NCBI GenBank assembly: GCA_027326205.1
Contig: DAHWEX010000109.1
Coordinates: 1-37,368, forward strand
DNA from: Actinomycetota bacterium
GTDB lineage: Bacteria > Actinomycetota > Actinomycetes > Streptosporangiales > Streptosporangiaceae
DNA length: 37,368 bases
Reading direction: 5' to 3'
Shown: positions 1 to 7,219 of the stretch, one piece after another
Position numbering within the stretch: position 1 is the first letter of the stretch
Layout of the letters: each line of letters opens with the position of its first letter
Position numbers and translations under genes: made by a program
Notes under the pieces: generated by a model
Database searches by the model: none
The model's input: the letters and a program-made list of their open reading frames with translations, nothing else
What the model was told of the DNA's origin: nothing

Positions 1-363
1 ACCAACCCCGGCTCCGGCGCCTGGGAGGACGACGAGTTCGGCGTCCACTTCGCGTTCTTCGGCCAGACCCGGGCGGACATCCGCCTGCGGATCCTGGAAG
101 GCAGGCGGAGCCGGCTCGAAGACCGGCTTGAAGGGCTGCGAGCGGCGCTTGCGCGCACGCGGGAGCGCGTGGACAGCTACACGCTCGAACTGCAGCGGCA
201 CGGGCTTGAAGCCGTGGAGCGCGATGTCCGCTGGCTGAATGAGCTGATCGCCGAGGAACGGCGGTCAGAGGCAACAGGTGCCGCGGGCGGACCCTACCCT
301 CCCGCGGGACCGACCGTCATAAATCCCGGAATAGATCGCGGAAGCGAGAAGGAGTCATCCTGA
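1..363 (+). CDS. PadR-family transcriptional regulator, C-terminal part (truncated by window edge)
   Basis: Frame 1 is open from the first base to the TGA at 361-363, about 120 residues, so the ORF-track start at 169 is only an internal GTG. The translated segment has a short sheet-like stretch ([20 protein letters not shown]), then a long charged helical region ([14 protein letters not shown]), then a Gly/Pro-rich tail. A long helical C-terminal segment after a winged helix is typical of PadR regulators (Vir_act_alpha_C-type). The DNA-binding domain lies outside the window, so the family call rests on the C-terminal half and on position: a PadR-like gene commonly precedes ino1 in actinomycetes. 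The stop overlaps the ino1 ATG (TGATG), which suggests translational coupling and a shared transcript. It may regulate its own operon, but that is inference. Confidence 0.65.
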   Translation, partial: TNPGSGAWEDDEFGVHFAFFGQTRADIRLRILEGRRSRLEDRLEGLRAALARTRERVDSYTLELQRHGLEAVERDVRWLNELIAEERRSEATGAAGGPYPPAGPTVINPGIDRGSEKESS

Positions 364-1448
364 TGGGTGCCAAAAAAGTGCGCGTAGCCATCGTGGGGGT
401 GGGCAACTGCGCGAGCTCGCTCGTCCAGGGCCTTGAGTATTACAAGGACGCCGCTGACGACGTGCGCGTCCCCGGCCTGATGCACGTGCGGTTTGGCGAG
501 TACCACGTGTCGGACGTCGAGGTGGTTGCCGCCTTCGACGTGGACGCCAAGAAGGTTGGCCTGGACCTCAGCGAAGCGATTTTCGCCAGCGAGAACAACA
601 CGATCAAGTTCGCCGACGTCCCGCCGACCGGCGTGATCGTTCAGCGCGGCCATACCCTCGACGGCCTCGGCGAGTACTACCGCGAGATCATCACCGAGTC
701 CGACGACCCGGCCGTCGACGTGGTCGCGGCGCTCCGGGAAGCCCGCGTCGACGTGCTGGTGTCCTACCTACCGGTCGGCTCCGAGCAGGCGGACAAGTTC
801 TACGCCCAGTGCGCGATCGACGCCCGGGTCGGCTTCGTCAACGCGCTCCCGGTGTTCATCGCCTCCGACCCGGTGTGGGCGCGGAAGTTCGCGGACGCGG
901 GCGTGCCGATCGTCGGCGACGACATCAAGTCGCAGGTCGGCGCGACGATCACGCACCGCGTGCTGGCCAAGCTGTTCGAGGACCGCGGCGTCGAGTTGCT
1001 GCACACCTACCAGCTGAACGTCGGCGGCAACATGGACTTCATGAACATGCTGGAGCGCAGCCGCCTGGAGTCCAAGAAGATCTCCAAGACCCAGTCGGTT
1101 ACCTCGCAGATCCCGCACGAGATGGCCAAGGCCGACGTGCACATCGGCCCGTCCGACCACGTGCCGTGGCTGTCCGACCGCAAGTTCGCGTTCGTGCGCC
1201 TGGAGGGCAGGTCCTTCGGCGACGTGCCGCTGAACCTGGAGTACAAGCTCGAGGTCTGGGACTCACCGAACTCGGCCGGCGTCATCATCGACGCGCTGCG
1301 CGCCTGCAAGATCGCCAAGGACCGCGGCATCGGCGGGCCGGTCACCTCGCCGAGTTCCTACTTCATGAAGTCCCCGCCGGAGCAGTTCGACGACCGCACC
1401 TGCCGCGACCTGGTTGAGAAGTTCATCGCGGGCGACGTCGAGCGCTAG
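363..1448 (+). CDS. ino1: Inositol-3-phosphate synthase (Ino1)
   Basis: Predicted to convert D-glucose 6-phosphate to 1D-myo-inositol 3-phosphate in an NAD-dependent isomerisation, the first step toward phosphatidylinositol and mycothiol in actinomycetes. The 361-residue length fits the short bacterial form of the family. The N-terminus carries a Rossmann nucleotide motif ([20 protein letters not shown]), and the central part carries family-typical stretches ([43 protein letters not shown]). The ATG overlaps the upstream regulator stop, and GAAGGAG about 8 bases upstream is a good ribosome-binding site. The 3' flank is the unusual repeat and hairpin block described separately. Mycothiol links this gene functionally to the thioredoxin genes further on, but only at pathway level. 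Confidence 0.95.
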   Translation: MGAKKVRVAIVGVGNCASSLVQGLEYYKDAADDVRVPGLMHVRFGEYHVSDVEVVAAFDVDAKKVGLDLSEAIFASENNTIKFADVPPTGVIVQRGHTLDGLGEYYREIITESDDPAVDVVAALREARVDVLVSYLPVGSEQADKFYAQCAIDARVGFVNALPVFIASDPVWARKFADAGVPIVGDDIKSQVGATITHRVLAKLFEDRGVELLHTYQLNVGGNMDFMNMLERSRLESKKISKTQSVTSQIPHEMAKADVHIGPSDHVPWLSDRKFAFVRLEGRSFGDVPLNLEYKLEVWDSPNSAGVIIDALRACKIAKDRGIGGPVTSPSSYFMKSPPEQFDDRTCRDLVEKFIAGDVER

Positions 1449-1490
1449 CTCTGGGTCGCTCGCGGACCTGTGTCGTTGGCGTGGCGTTAG

Positions 1491-1629
1491 GTCAAGACCA
1501 AGGTCAGAGGTCAAGACCAAGGTCAGAGGCCAAGATCAAAGTCAAGAGCAAGATCAAGGTCAAGAGCAAGATCAAGGTCAAGAGCAAGATCAAGGTCAAG
1601 AGCAAGATCAAGGTCAAGAGCAAGGTCAA
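1491..1629 (+). repeat. TCAAG-type short tandem repeat array, left arm
   Basis: An array of (G/A)TCAAG-like hexamers and variants. From 1541 to 1612 there are four perfect tandem copies of an 18-base unit, GTCAAGAGCAAGATCAAG, followed by a partial copy. Upstream is an older, diverged version (GTCAAGACCAAGGTCAGAG, about two copies). The plus strand is purine-rich and T appears almost only within TCAA. ORFs through it (KSKIKV repeats, or LD/LT repeats on the minus strand) are artefacts of a repeat whose unit is a multiple of three. The array starts 43 bases after the ino1 stop. Function unknown. Confidence 0.85.
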
Positions 1630-1649
1630 AACCTTGTTGGCTGTTGCAC

Positions 1650-1713
1650 GGGGCCCGCGGGGATCACCCGAAACCTCCTCCGGAAGGTTTCGGGTCTGAT
1701 CCCCGCGGGCCCC
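1650..1713. terminator. Long perfect hairpin between the two repeat arrays, probable (bidirectional) terminator
   Basis: The outer arms GGGGCCCGCGGGGATCA (1650-1666) and TGATCCCCGCGGGCCCC (1697-1713) are perfect 17-base complements. The inner arms CCCGAAACCT (1667-1676) and AGGTTTCGGG (1685-1694) pair around an 8-base loop, with only TC (1695-1696) unpaired. Only three T residues follow on the plus strand, so it is not a textbook intrinsic terminator, though U-poor hairpins can terminate in actinomycetes. It would separate ino1 from the MFS gene. An RNA-stability or protein-binding role is also possible. Confidence 0.6.
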
Positions 1714-1745
1714 TTTGCACTCGGACGAGTGTTTGAACTCTTAAA

Positions 1746-1852
1746 GTCAAGGTCAAAATCGAGGTCAAAATCGAGGTCAAGACCAAGGTCAAGAGCAAGA
1801 TCAAGACCAAGGTCAAGACCAAGGTCAAGGTCAAGGTCAAGGTCAAGACCAG
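1746..1852 (+). repeat. TCAAG-type short tandem repeat array, right arm
   Basis: A second array in the same orientation as the left arm, built from 12-base and 6-base units: GTCAAAATCGAG twice, then GTCAAGACCAAG-type units, then uninterrupted GGTCAA hexamers. The 12-mer CTTAAAGTCAAG occurs at 1740-1751 and again at 1887-1898, bracketing the array. Because both arms have the same polarity, they are direct rather than inverted repeats around the hairpin. Downstream to about 1985 nothing gene-like is seen; ORFs there are shadows. Confidence 0.8.
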
Positions 1853-1986
1853 GGTTAGGGTCGGCGTCGGCTGCGGAATTCAAGGGCTTAAAGTCAAGAG
1901 CGCGGGGGGGCCGAACGGGTGCTGGCCTTGACTGGCGGGGTGGGGCTACGGCACCGGGGCGGGGAGCGTGCAATACGGGGGATATA

Positions 1987-2020
1987 TGCGTTTCCTAGGA
2001 GAGGTGCGTTTCCTAGGAGA
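1987..2020. repeat. Tandem direct repeat with CCTAGG cores, possible operator of the MFS gene
   Basis: TGCGTTTCCTAGGAGA occurs at 1987-2002 and again at 2005-2020, an exact 16-base repeat with 18-base period. Each copy contains the palindrome TCCTAGGA. Two dyad half-sites nearly two helical turns apart and about 70 bases upstream of the transporter start look like a regulator-binding region. No cognate regulator can be named. Confidence 0.5.
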
Positions 2021-2078
2021 TCTGTATGCATCCCGTGTCTTCATTGAGGCGTGGCTACGGGGTGGCTGAAGGCCCGAT

Positions 2079-2090
2079 TAAGCTAGACGC
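2079..2090 (+). promoter_or_regulatory. Candidate -10 element of a leaderless MFS transcript
   Basis: TAAGCT at 2079-2084 fits the actinobacterial TAnnnT -10 pattern and ends six bases before the GTG at 2091. No Shine-Dalgarno sequence precedes that GTG, so a leaderless transcript is plausible. No convincing -35 is seen. Confidence 0.35.
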
Positions 2091-3503
2091 GTGCCCGAAG
2101 GCGATGATGCTGGTGCGGTAAGCAGGCGGTCTCGGTTCGGGGCCGACCTCAGGGTTGTCCTTGCCGGGCGGGATTTCCAGAAGCTTTTCGGCACCCGACT
2201 GGTCGCGCAAACCGGAGACGGCATCATCACCGCGGCCGTCGGGACGTACGTGTTCTTCAACGCCAGCACGTTCCCGACCCCGCTGGCGGGCGCGGGCGCG
2301 TTCCTGGTCCTGTACCTGCCGTACTCGCTGCTCGGCCCGTTCGCCGGGGTGTTCCTCGACCGGTGGTCGCGGCGGCAGATCCTCGTCTGGGCCGCGCCGA
2401 TCCGCACCGCGGTCGTCGTGGTGACGGCCGGGCTCATGGTCGCCAACGTGCGCAGCCTGCCCCTGTACATCGCGGTGCTCTGCGTCAACGCGGTCAGCAG
2501 GTTCCTGCTGTCCGCGCTCAGCGTGGCGCTGCCGCACGTGACACCGAGGGACACGCTGGTCGTCGCCAACGCGGTCTCCGACACGATCGGCGGCGTGATG
2601 ACCGCGCTCGGCGGCATCGTGGCCCTCGGCATCAACGCGGCCACCGGCGACACCGAGCGCGGCGCGGCGGTGACCATGCTGGCCGGCGGCTGCTGCTACG
2701 TCGCCGCGGGGCTGGCCGCGACCATCATGCCCAGGGACCTGCTGGGACCCGGCCCGGACCAGGCGCACCGGGGCACCGGCCGCCTGCGCGCCGACCTCGC
2801 CGAGGTGGCGGCGGGCCTGCTGGCCGGCGCGCGCTACGTCCTGGGCCGCCGCGGCCCGCGCGCCGCGCTGGGCGCGACCGGCGCGTACAGCTTCCTGTTC
2901 GGCCCACTGTTCCTGATGACGGTCCTGCTCTACCGCAACTACTTCTACCCGGGGCAGGTGACCGTCGCGGAAAGCCACGTGGGCACGATCGCCGTGTTCT
3001 CGGCGGTGGGCTACGCCTGCGCCGCGCTGATCACGCCGCCCGCGACCCGGTGGCTGTCCAAGCGGACGTGGATCACGCTGATGCTCGCGGCGGCCGCCGT
3101 GGCGACCGCGGCGATCGGCGAGACGTTCAACGAGTCCGCCTACATGGCGATCGGGTTCCTGATGTACCTCACCAGGCAGGGCATCGCGATCTCCGCGGTC
3201 ACGATCCTGCAGGAGGACATCGAGGACCGCTTCCGCGGCCGGGTCTTCGCCTTCTACGACATGGTGTTCAACGCCGCCTACGCGATCGGCGCCGCGCTGT
3301 TCGCCGCGTTCATGGCCGCTAACGGGAAGTCGCCGGCCGTCGTGGCGGTGATCGCGGTCGGCTTCCTGATCGCTGCGGCCGCCTACCGGCTGTCCGCCGG
3401 GCCGCCGCCGGGCGCCGCGTCGTCAGGGCCGGGACCGTCAGCGGCAGGGTCACCGGAGGCCGGCTCCAGCCCCTCGCCCGCGGCCCACCGCAGCAGTTCC
3501 TGA
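2091..3503 (+). CDS. MFS transporter (MFS_3 / EntS-like exporter type)
   Basis: A 470-residue membrane protein with roughly twelve hydrophobic segments. The N-terminus (FQKLFGTRLVAQTGDGI) followed by an early loop with FLDRWSRRQIL is typical of MFS exporters of the EntS/MFS_3 group; the basic loop between helices 2 and 3 is the MFS signature region. The substrate cannot be read from sequence. The GTG start has no ribosome-binding site but has a TAnnnT box six bases upstream. The last ~40 residues form a Gly/Pro/Ser/Ala tail that runs 121 bases into the 3' end of the convergent pcnA gene, so the tail is probably not conserved. A doubled CCTAGG motif upstream may be its operator. Confidence 0.85.
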   Translation: MPEGDDAGAVSRRSRFGADLRVVLAGRDFQKLFGTRLVAQTGDGIITAAVGTYVFFNASTFPTPLAGAGAFLVLYLPYSLLGPFAGVFLDRWSRRQILVWAAPIRTAVVVVTAGLMVANVRSLPLYIAVLCVNAVSRFLLSALSVALPHVTPRDTLVVANAVSDTIGGVMTALGGIVALGINAATGDTERGAAVTMLAGGCCYVAAGLAATIMPRDLLGPGPDQAHRGTGRLRADLAEVAAGLLAGARYVLGRRGPRAALGATGAYSFLFGPLFLMTVLLYRNYFYPGQVTVAESHVGTIAVFSAVGYACAALITPPATRWLSKRTWITLMLAAAAVATAAIGETFNESAYMAIGFLMYLTRQGIAISAVTILQEDIEDRFRGRVFAFYDMVFNAAYAIGAALFAAFMAANGKSPAVVAVIAVGFLIAAAAYRLSAGPPPGAASSGPGPSAAGSPEAGSSPSPAAHRSSS

Positions 3504-4927
3504 GTGGCCCGCTCGGTGCCGACCATGCCCTCGGACAGCCGCAGCTCGAGCAGGAAGTTCCATGCCTTCCCGACCAGCGGCCCCGGCTTCAGGCCGAGGA
3601 TCCGCATGATCGCGCCCCCGTCCAGCTCCGGCCGGATGGCGTCGAGTTCCTCCTGCTCGCGCAGCACCGCGATCCGCGCCTCGAGCGCGTCGTAGCTCGC
3701 CGCGAGCCGCGCCGCCTTGCGCGCGTTCCGCGTGGTGCAGTCGGCCCTGGTCAGCGCGTGCAGCCGGCTCAGCAGCGGGCCGGCGTCCCGCACGTACCGG
3801 CGCACCGCGGAATCGGTCCACTCCCCGTCGCCGTACCCGTGGAACCGCAGGTGCAGTTCGACGAGCCGCGAGACGGCGGCGATGACGTCGTTGGGGAACC
3901 GGAGCGCGGTCAGCCGCTTGCGGGCCAGCTTCGCCCCGACCACCTCGTGGTGGTAGAACGCCACCTTGCCGCCGGGCAGCAGCTCCCGGGTACGCGGCTT
4001 GCCGATGTCGTGCAGGATCGCCGCGAGCCGCAGCACGAGGTCCGGTTCCAGGCCGTAGCGCGGCTCGAGGTCGATCGCCTGGCGCAGCACGATCAGCGAG
4101 TGGGTGTAGACGTCCTTGTGCCGGTGGTGCTCGTCGACCTCCATCCGCATCGCCGGCAACTCGGGCAGCACCCGGTCGGCCACGCCGGTGCGCACGAGCA
4201 GGTCGATCCCGGGCTCGGGCGCCGCGGTCAGCATGAGCTTGGTCAGTTCGTCGGTGATCCGCTCGGCCGACACGATCGACAGCCGCGCCGCCATCGCACC
4301 CATGGCGGCCTGCACCTCGCCGGCGACGGTGAAGCCGAGCCGGGCGGCGAACCGCGCCGCCCGCAAGATCCGCAGCGGGTCGTCGGAGAAGGAGTCTTCC
4401 GGGCGCCCCGGCGTCCTTATTACCTTGTCCTTCAGCGCGGCCAGCCCGCCGAACGGGTCGACCAGCTCGAAGGCGGGCAGCCGCGCCGCCATCGCGTTGA
4501 CCGTGAAGTCCCGCCGCCCCAGGTCGGCGACGAGCGACGTGCCGTACTTCACGTCCGGCTTGCGCGACGTGCGGTCGTACGCCTCGCTCCGGTAGGTCGT
4601 GATCTCGAAGATCTCGTCGCGCTTGCGCAGGCCCACCGTGCCGAACTCGATCCCCACCGTCCAGGTCTTGTCCGCCCACTTGCGCGTGATCTCAAGCACC
4701 CGCTCGGGCGCCGCGTCGGTGGTCAGGTCGAGGTCCTTGGGACGGCCGCCGAGGAACACGTCGCGCACTGGGCCGCCGACGAGCGCCAACTCGTGTCCGG
4801 CCTGCGCGAAGAGCTCACCGAGCTCGGCCACGACGGGCGGAGTGCTGGCACGCAGCGCGGCTGCGGCGGCCTTGCGCTGCTCAGCGCTCAAGGTAGCCTT
4901 CTGGACAACGGACGTGGATTCTGACAC
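3383..4927 (-). CDS. pcnA: CCA tRNA nucleotidyltransferase (with HD domain)
   Basis: Predicted to add or repair the 3' CCA end of tRNAs using CTP and ATP. The N-terminal nucleotidyltransferase domain shows LVGGPVRD (about residues 49-56) and the metal-binding DLD (65-67). The following RRDFTVNAMA and DDPLRILRAARFAARLGF stretches are class II CCA-enzyme signatures. An HD domain follows (HDIGKPRT, around residue 298), giving the PcnA/HD fusion common in actinobacteria; 514 residues is usual. The start is GTG. It is divergent from the DUF6049 gene with 48 bases between them, and the NUDIX gene often found here is absent. Its final ~40 codons overlap the transporter gene on the other strand. Of the two tRNAs in this window, tRNA-Ala lacks an encoded CCA and so needs this enzyme. 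Confidence 0.95.
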   Translation of the reverse strand: MSESTSVVQKATLSAEQRKAAAAALRASTPPVVAELGELFAQAGHELALVGGPVRDVFLGGRPKDLDLTTDAAPERVLEITRKWADKTWTVGIEFGTVGLRKRDEIFEITTYRSEAYDRTSRKPDVKYGTSLVADLGRRDFTVNAMAARLPAFELVDPFGGLAALKDKVIRTPGRPEDSFSDDPLRILRAARFAARLGFTVAGEVQAAMGAMAARLSIVSAERITDELTKLMLTAAPEPGIDLLVRTGVADRVLPELPAMRMEVDEHHRHKDVYTHSLIVLRQAIDLEPRYGLEPDLVLRLAAILHDIGKPRTRELLPGGKVAFYHHEVVGAKLARKRLTALRFPNDVIAAVSRLVELHLRFHGYGDGEWTDSAVRRYVRDAGPLLSRLHALTRADCTTRNARKAARLAASYDALEARIAVLREQEELDAIRPELDGGAIMRILGLKPGPLVGKAWNFLLELRLSEGMVGTERATQELLRWAAGEGLEPASGDPAADGPGPDDAAPGGGPADSR

Positions 4928-4975
4928 AGAGATTCAGGGTATCTACCCCAACCCTTTGGAGCGAACGGCCATAGC

Positions 4976-7219
4976 ATGCAAACTGTGCGCTCCCTCCGCC
5001 GTGCCCTCGGCGCGCTGACCGCTGTCCTCTTCGCTGCAGCCGGCCCGCTGGCTGCCGTGGTCCCGGCGGCGCAGGCGTCGGCCGGGCAGTCTCAGCAGTC
5101 AGCCCTGACGGCTTCGGTTGTCACGCAGCCGCTCTCGGTCGCGATCACCGGGATGACACCCACGACCGCGCTGCCGGCCTCGACGGTGACGGTGCGGGGA
5201 ACCCTGACCAACCGCACCGGGCAGGCGCTGTCCGGGGTCGTCCTGCAAGGGTGGACGAGCACCGAGGCGTTCCAGTACCCGGAGCAGATGACGGAGTTCA
5301 GCGACGGCAACTCGCCGCTTTCGCTGCAGCAGGCGGGCGTGCAGTACGCGGTGCCGGCGTCCGTGCCGAACGGGGCGACCGTCGGCTGGTCGGTGTCCTT
5401 CCAGGCGGGCGGGTTCTACAGCCAGTTCGGCGTCTTCCCCGTCGAGGTCCAGGCGACGACCGCGTACACCTCGTACTCGGCGGCCGGCCGCACGTTCCTG
5501 CCGTTCTGGCCGGGCGGCACGGCGGCCGGCCAGACCAGCGCGCTGCAGGTGGCGTGGGTCTGGCCGCTGGTGGACACGCCGCAACAGGGCGCCTGCGGGC
5601 AGACGCTCGCCACGTCGGAGGTGGAACGCTCGGTCGCTTCCGGTGGGCGGCTGTCCACCCTGCTCGACGCCGGCTCGGCGTGGACGCGAACCGACGACCT
5701 GACCTGGGAGCTAGATCCCGCGCTGCTCTCCGACGTGTCCGTAATGACCAGGCCGTACTTCACCAACGGCAGCTCGGTGTGCTCCGGCCGGTTCGCCAGG
5801 CAGCCTGACCAGGAAGCGGGCGCGTGGCTGGCGCAGCTGAAGACGGCCATGGCCGGCGGGTCGGCGTTCCTGACCCCGTACGCCAACGTGGACGCGGCGG
5901 CGCTCAGCCATTCCGGGCTCGATAACCCACTCCTCGAGGAGTCTTACCAGCTCGGCGAGACAGTGGCGAGCCAGATTCTGCCCGGAACGTTCGGTGGACA
6001 AAGCACAGGCTCCACCGCGGGACTCGCCAGCGGCGGCACCACGGCCGACACCGACGGCCAGGCCTTGAGGGCGGCCTACCCGGCCGACGGGACGGCCGAC
6101 GCCGGGGTGCTGACCAGCCTCGCCGCCTACGGCGGCGTCAACACCGTGGTGCTGAGCAGCGCGGAGGTGTCCCCGGCCACGCCGGGCGACGCGCTCGCGC
6201 GCACCGTCAGCGGCATCGGCACCAGCATGTCGGTGCTGATCGCCGACTCCTCGATCACGAGCCTGCTCGGCACCGCGTCGGCCGCGTCGTCCGCGTCGAG
6301 CCAGTTCGCCCTGAACCAGGACTTCCTCGCGCAGACCGCGATGATCGCCGCCGAGTACCCCTCGACCCAGCGGTCGCTGGTGATCGCGCCGCCGGCCGGC
6401 TGGGACCCGTCGCCCGCGGAGGCCAGCCAGTTGCTCGCGGACACGCACAACGCGCAGTGGCTGCGCGCGACCGGGCTCTCCACGCTCGCCGCCAAGGCCG
6501 CCACGCTGTCGTCCGTGGCGCGCATCCCGGCTAAGCAGGTGAGCGGCGCCGAGCTCAGCGACCCCTACACGGATAAGCTCGCCGCGGCCGCCGCCGACGT
6601 CTCCCTGTTCAAGGACCTGCTGTACAAGCCGCCGACGAGCCAGCTCAACGCGCTCACCGCGGCGCTCGCGGTCACCGCCTCGTCGGCCTGGCGCGGCCAC
6701 GGCTCGGTCGGCGGCTGGCGGGCGGTCACCCAGCTGATCAGTTACCTGAACGACGCGACCGTCGACAAGGTGAAGCTCGTCGCCAGCAAGAAGATCTTGC
6801 TGACCGGGAAGTCCGGCGAGACCGCCGTGTCGGTGCAGAACGAGCTTGACCAGCCCATCGAGGTCCTGGTGACGGCGTCGACGCCGTCGGGCAGCGCGGT
6901 GCGGATCGGCGCGTTCGACGCGACGCTCCAGGTGGCGGCGCGGGGGAGCAACACCGTCCGGATGCCGGTGCACTCGTCCTCGCTGGGCACCACGACGGTG
7001 CAGTTGCGGCTGGCCACGCAGAACGGAACGCCGCTAACCTGGACAACACAGCCGCTCAGCGTTGAGGTCACGGCGTTCGGACAGTCGCTGCTGCTGCTCA
7101 TCTTCGGTGCGCTCGGTATCCTCGTGCTGACGTCGGCGTACAGGTTGCGCCGCAAGCGGCTGGCCGGCGCCAGGGACGCAGGTAAAGATGAGACGGCTGA
7201 GGCTGGAGGCACCGGATGA
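4976..7219 (+). CDS. DUF6049 family secreted/membrane-anchored protein
   Basis: A 747-residue protein with an N-terminal signal peptide (basic RSLRR, hydrophobic core, AQASA cleavage-like site around residues 30-36). It has a long exported Ala/Ser/Thr-rich body and one C-terminal transmembrane helix (SLLLLIFGALGILVLTSAY) followed by a basic cytoplasmic stop (RLRRKRLAG). This topology and the position directly before murJ match the actinobacterial DUF6049 family (Mycobacterium Rv3909-like). The molecular function is not established; co-location with MurJ suggests a role in wall assembly. The ATG start follows GGAG at a somewhat long spacing. The stop overlaps the murJ ATG (ATGA), so the two genes are translationally coupled. 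Confidence 0.8.
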   Translation: MQTVRSLRRALGALTAVLFAAAGPLAAVVPAAQASAGQSQQSALTASVVTQPLSVAITGMTPTTALPASTVTVRGTLTNRTGQALSGVVLQGWTSTEAFQYPEQMTEFSDGNSPLSLQQAGVQYAVPASVPNGATVGWSVSFQAGGFYSQFGVFPVEVQATTAYTSYSAAGRTFLPFWPGGTAAGQTSALQVAWVWPLVDTPQQGACGQTLATSEVERSVASGGRLSTLLDAGSAWTRTDDLTWELDPALLSDVSVMTRPYFTNGSSVCSGRFARQPDQEAGAWLAQLKTAMAGGSAFLTPYANVDAAALSHSGLDNPLLEESYQLGETVASQILPGTFGGQSTGSTAGLASGGTTADTDGQALRAAYPADGTADAGVLTSLAAYGGVNTVVLSSAEVSPATPGDALARTVSGIGTSMSVLIADSSITSLLGTASAASSASSQFALNQDFLAQTAMIAAEYPSTQRSLVIAPPAGWDPSPAEASQLLADTHNAQWLRATGLSTLAAKAATLSSVARIPAKQVSGAELSDPYTDKLAAAAADVSLFKDLLYKPPTSQLNALTAALAVTASSAWRGHGSVGGWRAVTQLISYLNDATVDKVKLVASKKILLTGKSGETAVSVQNELDQPIEVLVTASTPSGSAVRIGAFDATLQVAARGSNTVRMPVHSSSLGTTTVQLRLATQNGTPLTWTTQPLSVEVTAFGQSLLLLIFGALGILVLTSAYRLRRKRLAGARDAGKDETAEAGGTG

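Noticed and set aside
1414-1998. ORFs through the repeat block (KSKIKV repeats; LD/LT repeats on the minus strand)
   Set aside because: The repeat unit is a multiple of three, so frames stay open by default; no ribosome-binding site, no family resemblance, and they run through the hairpin.
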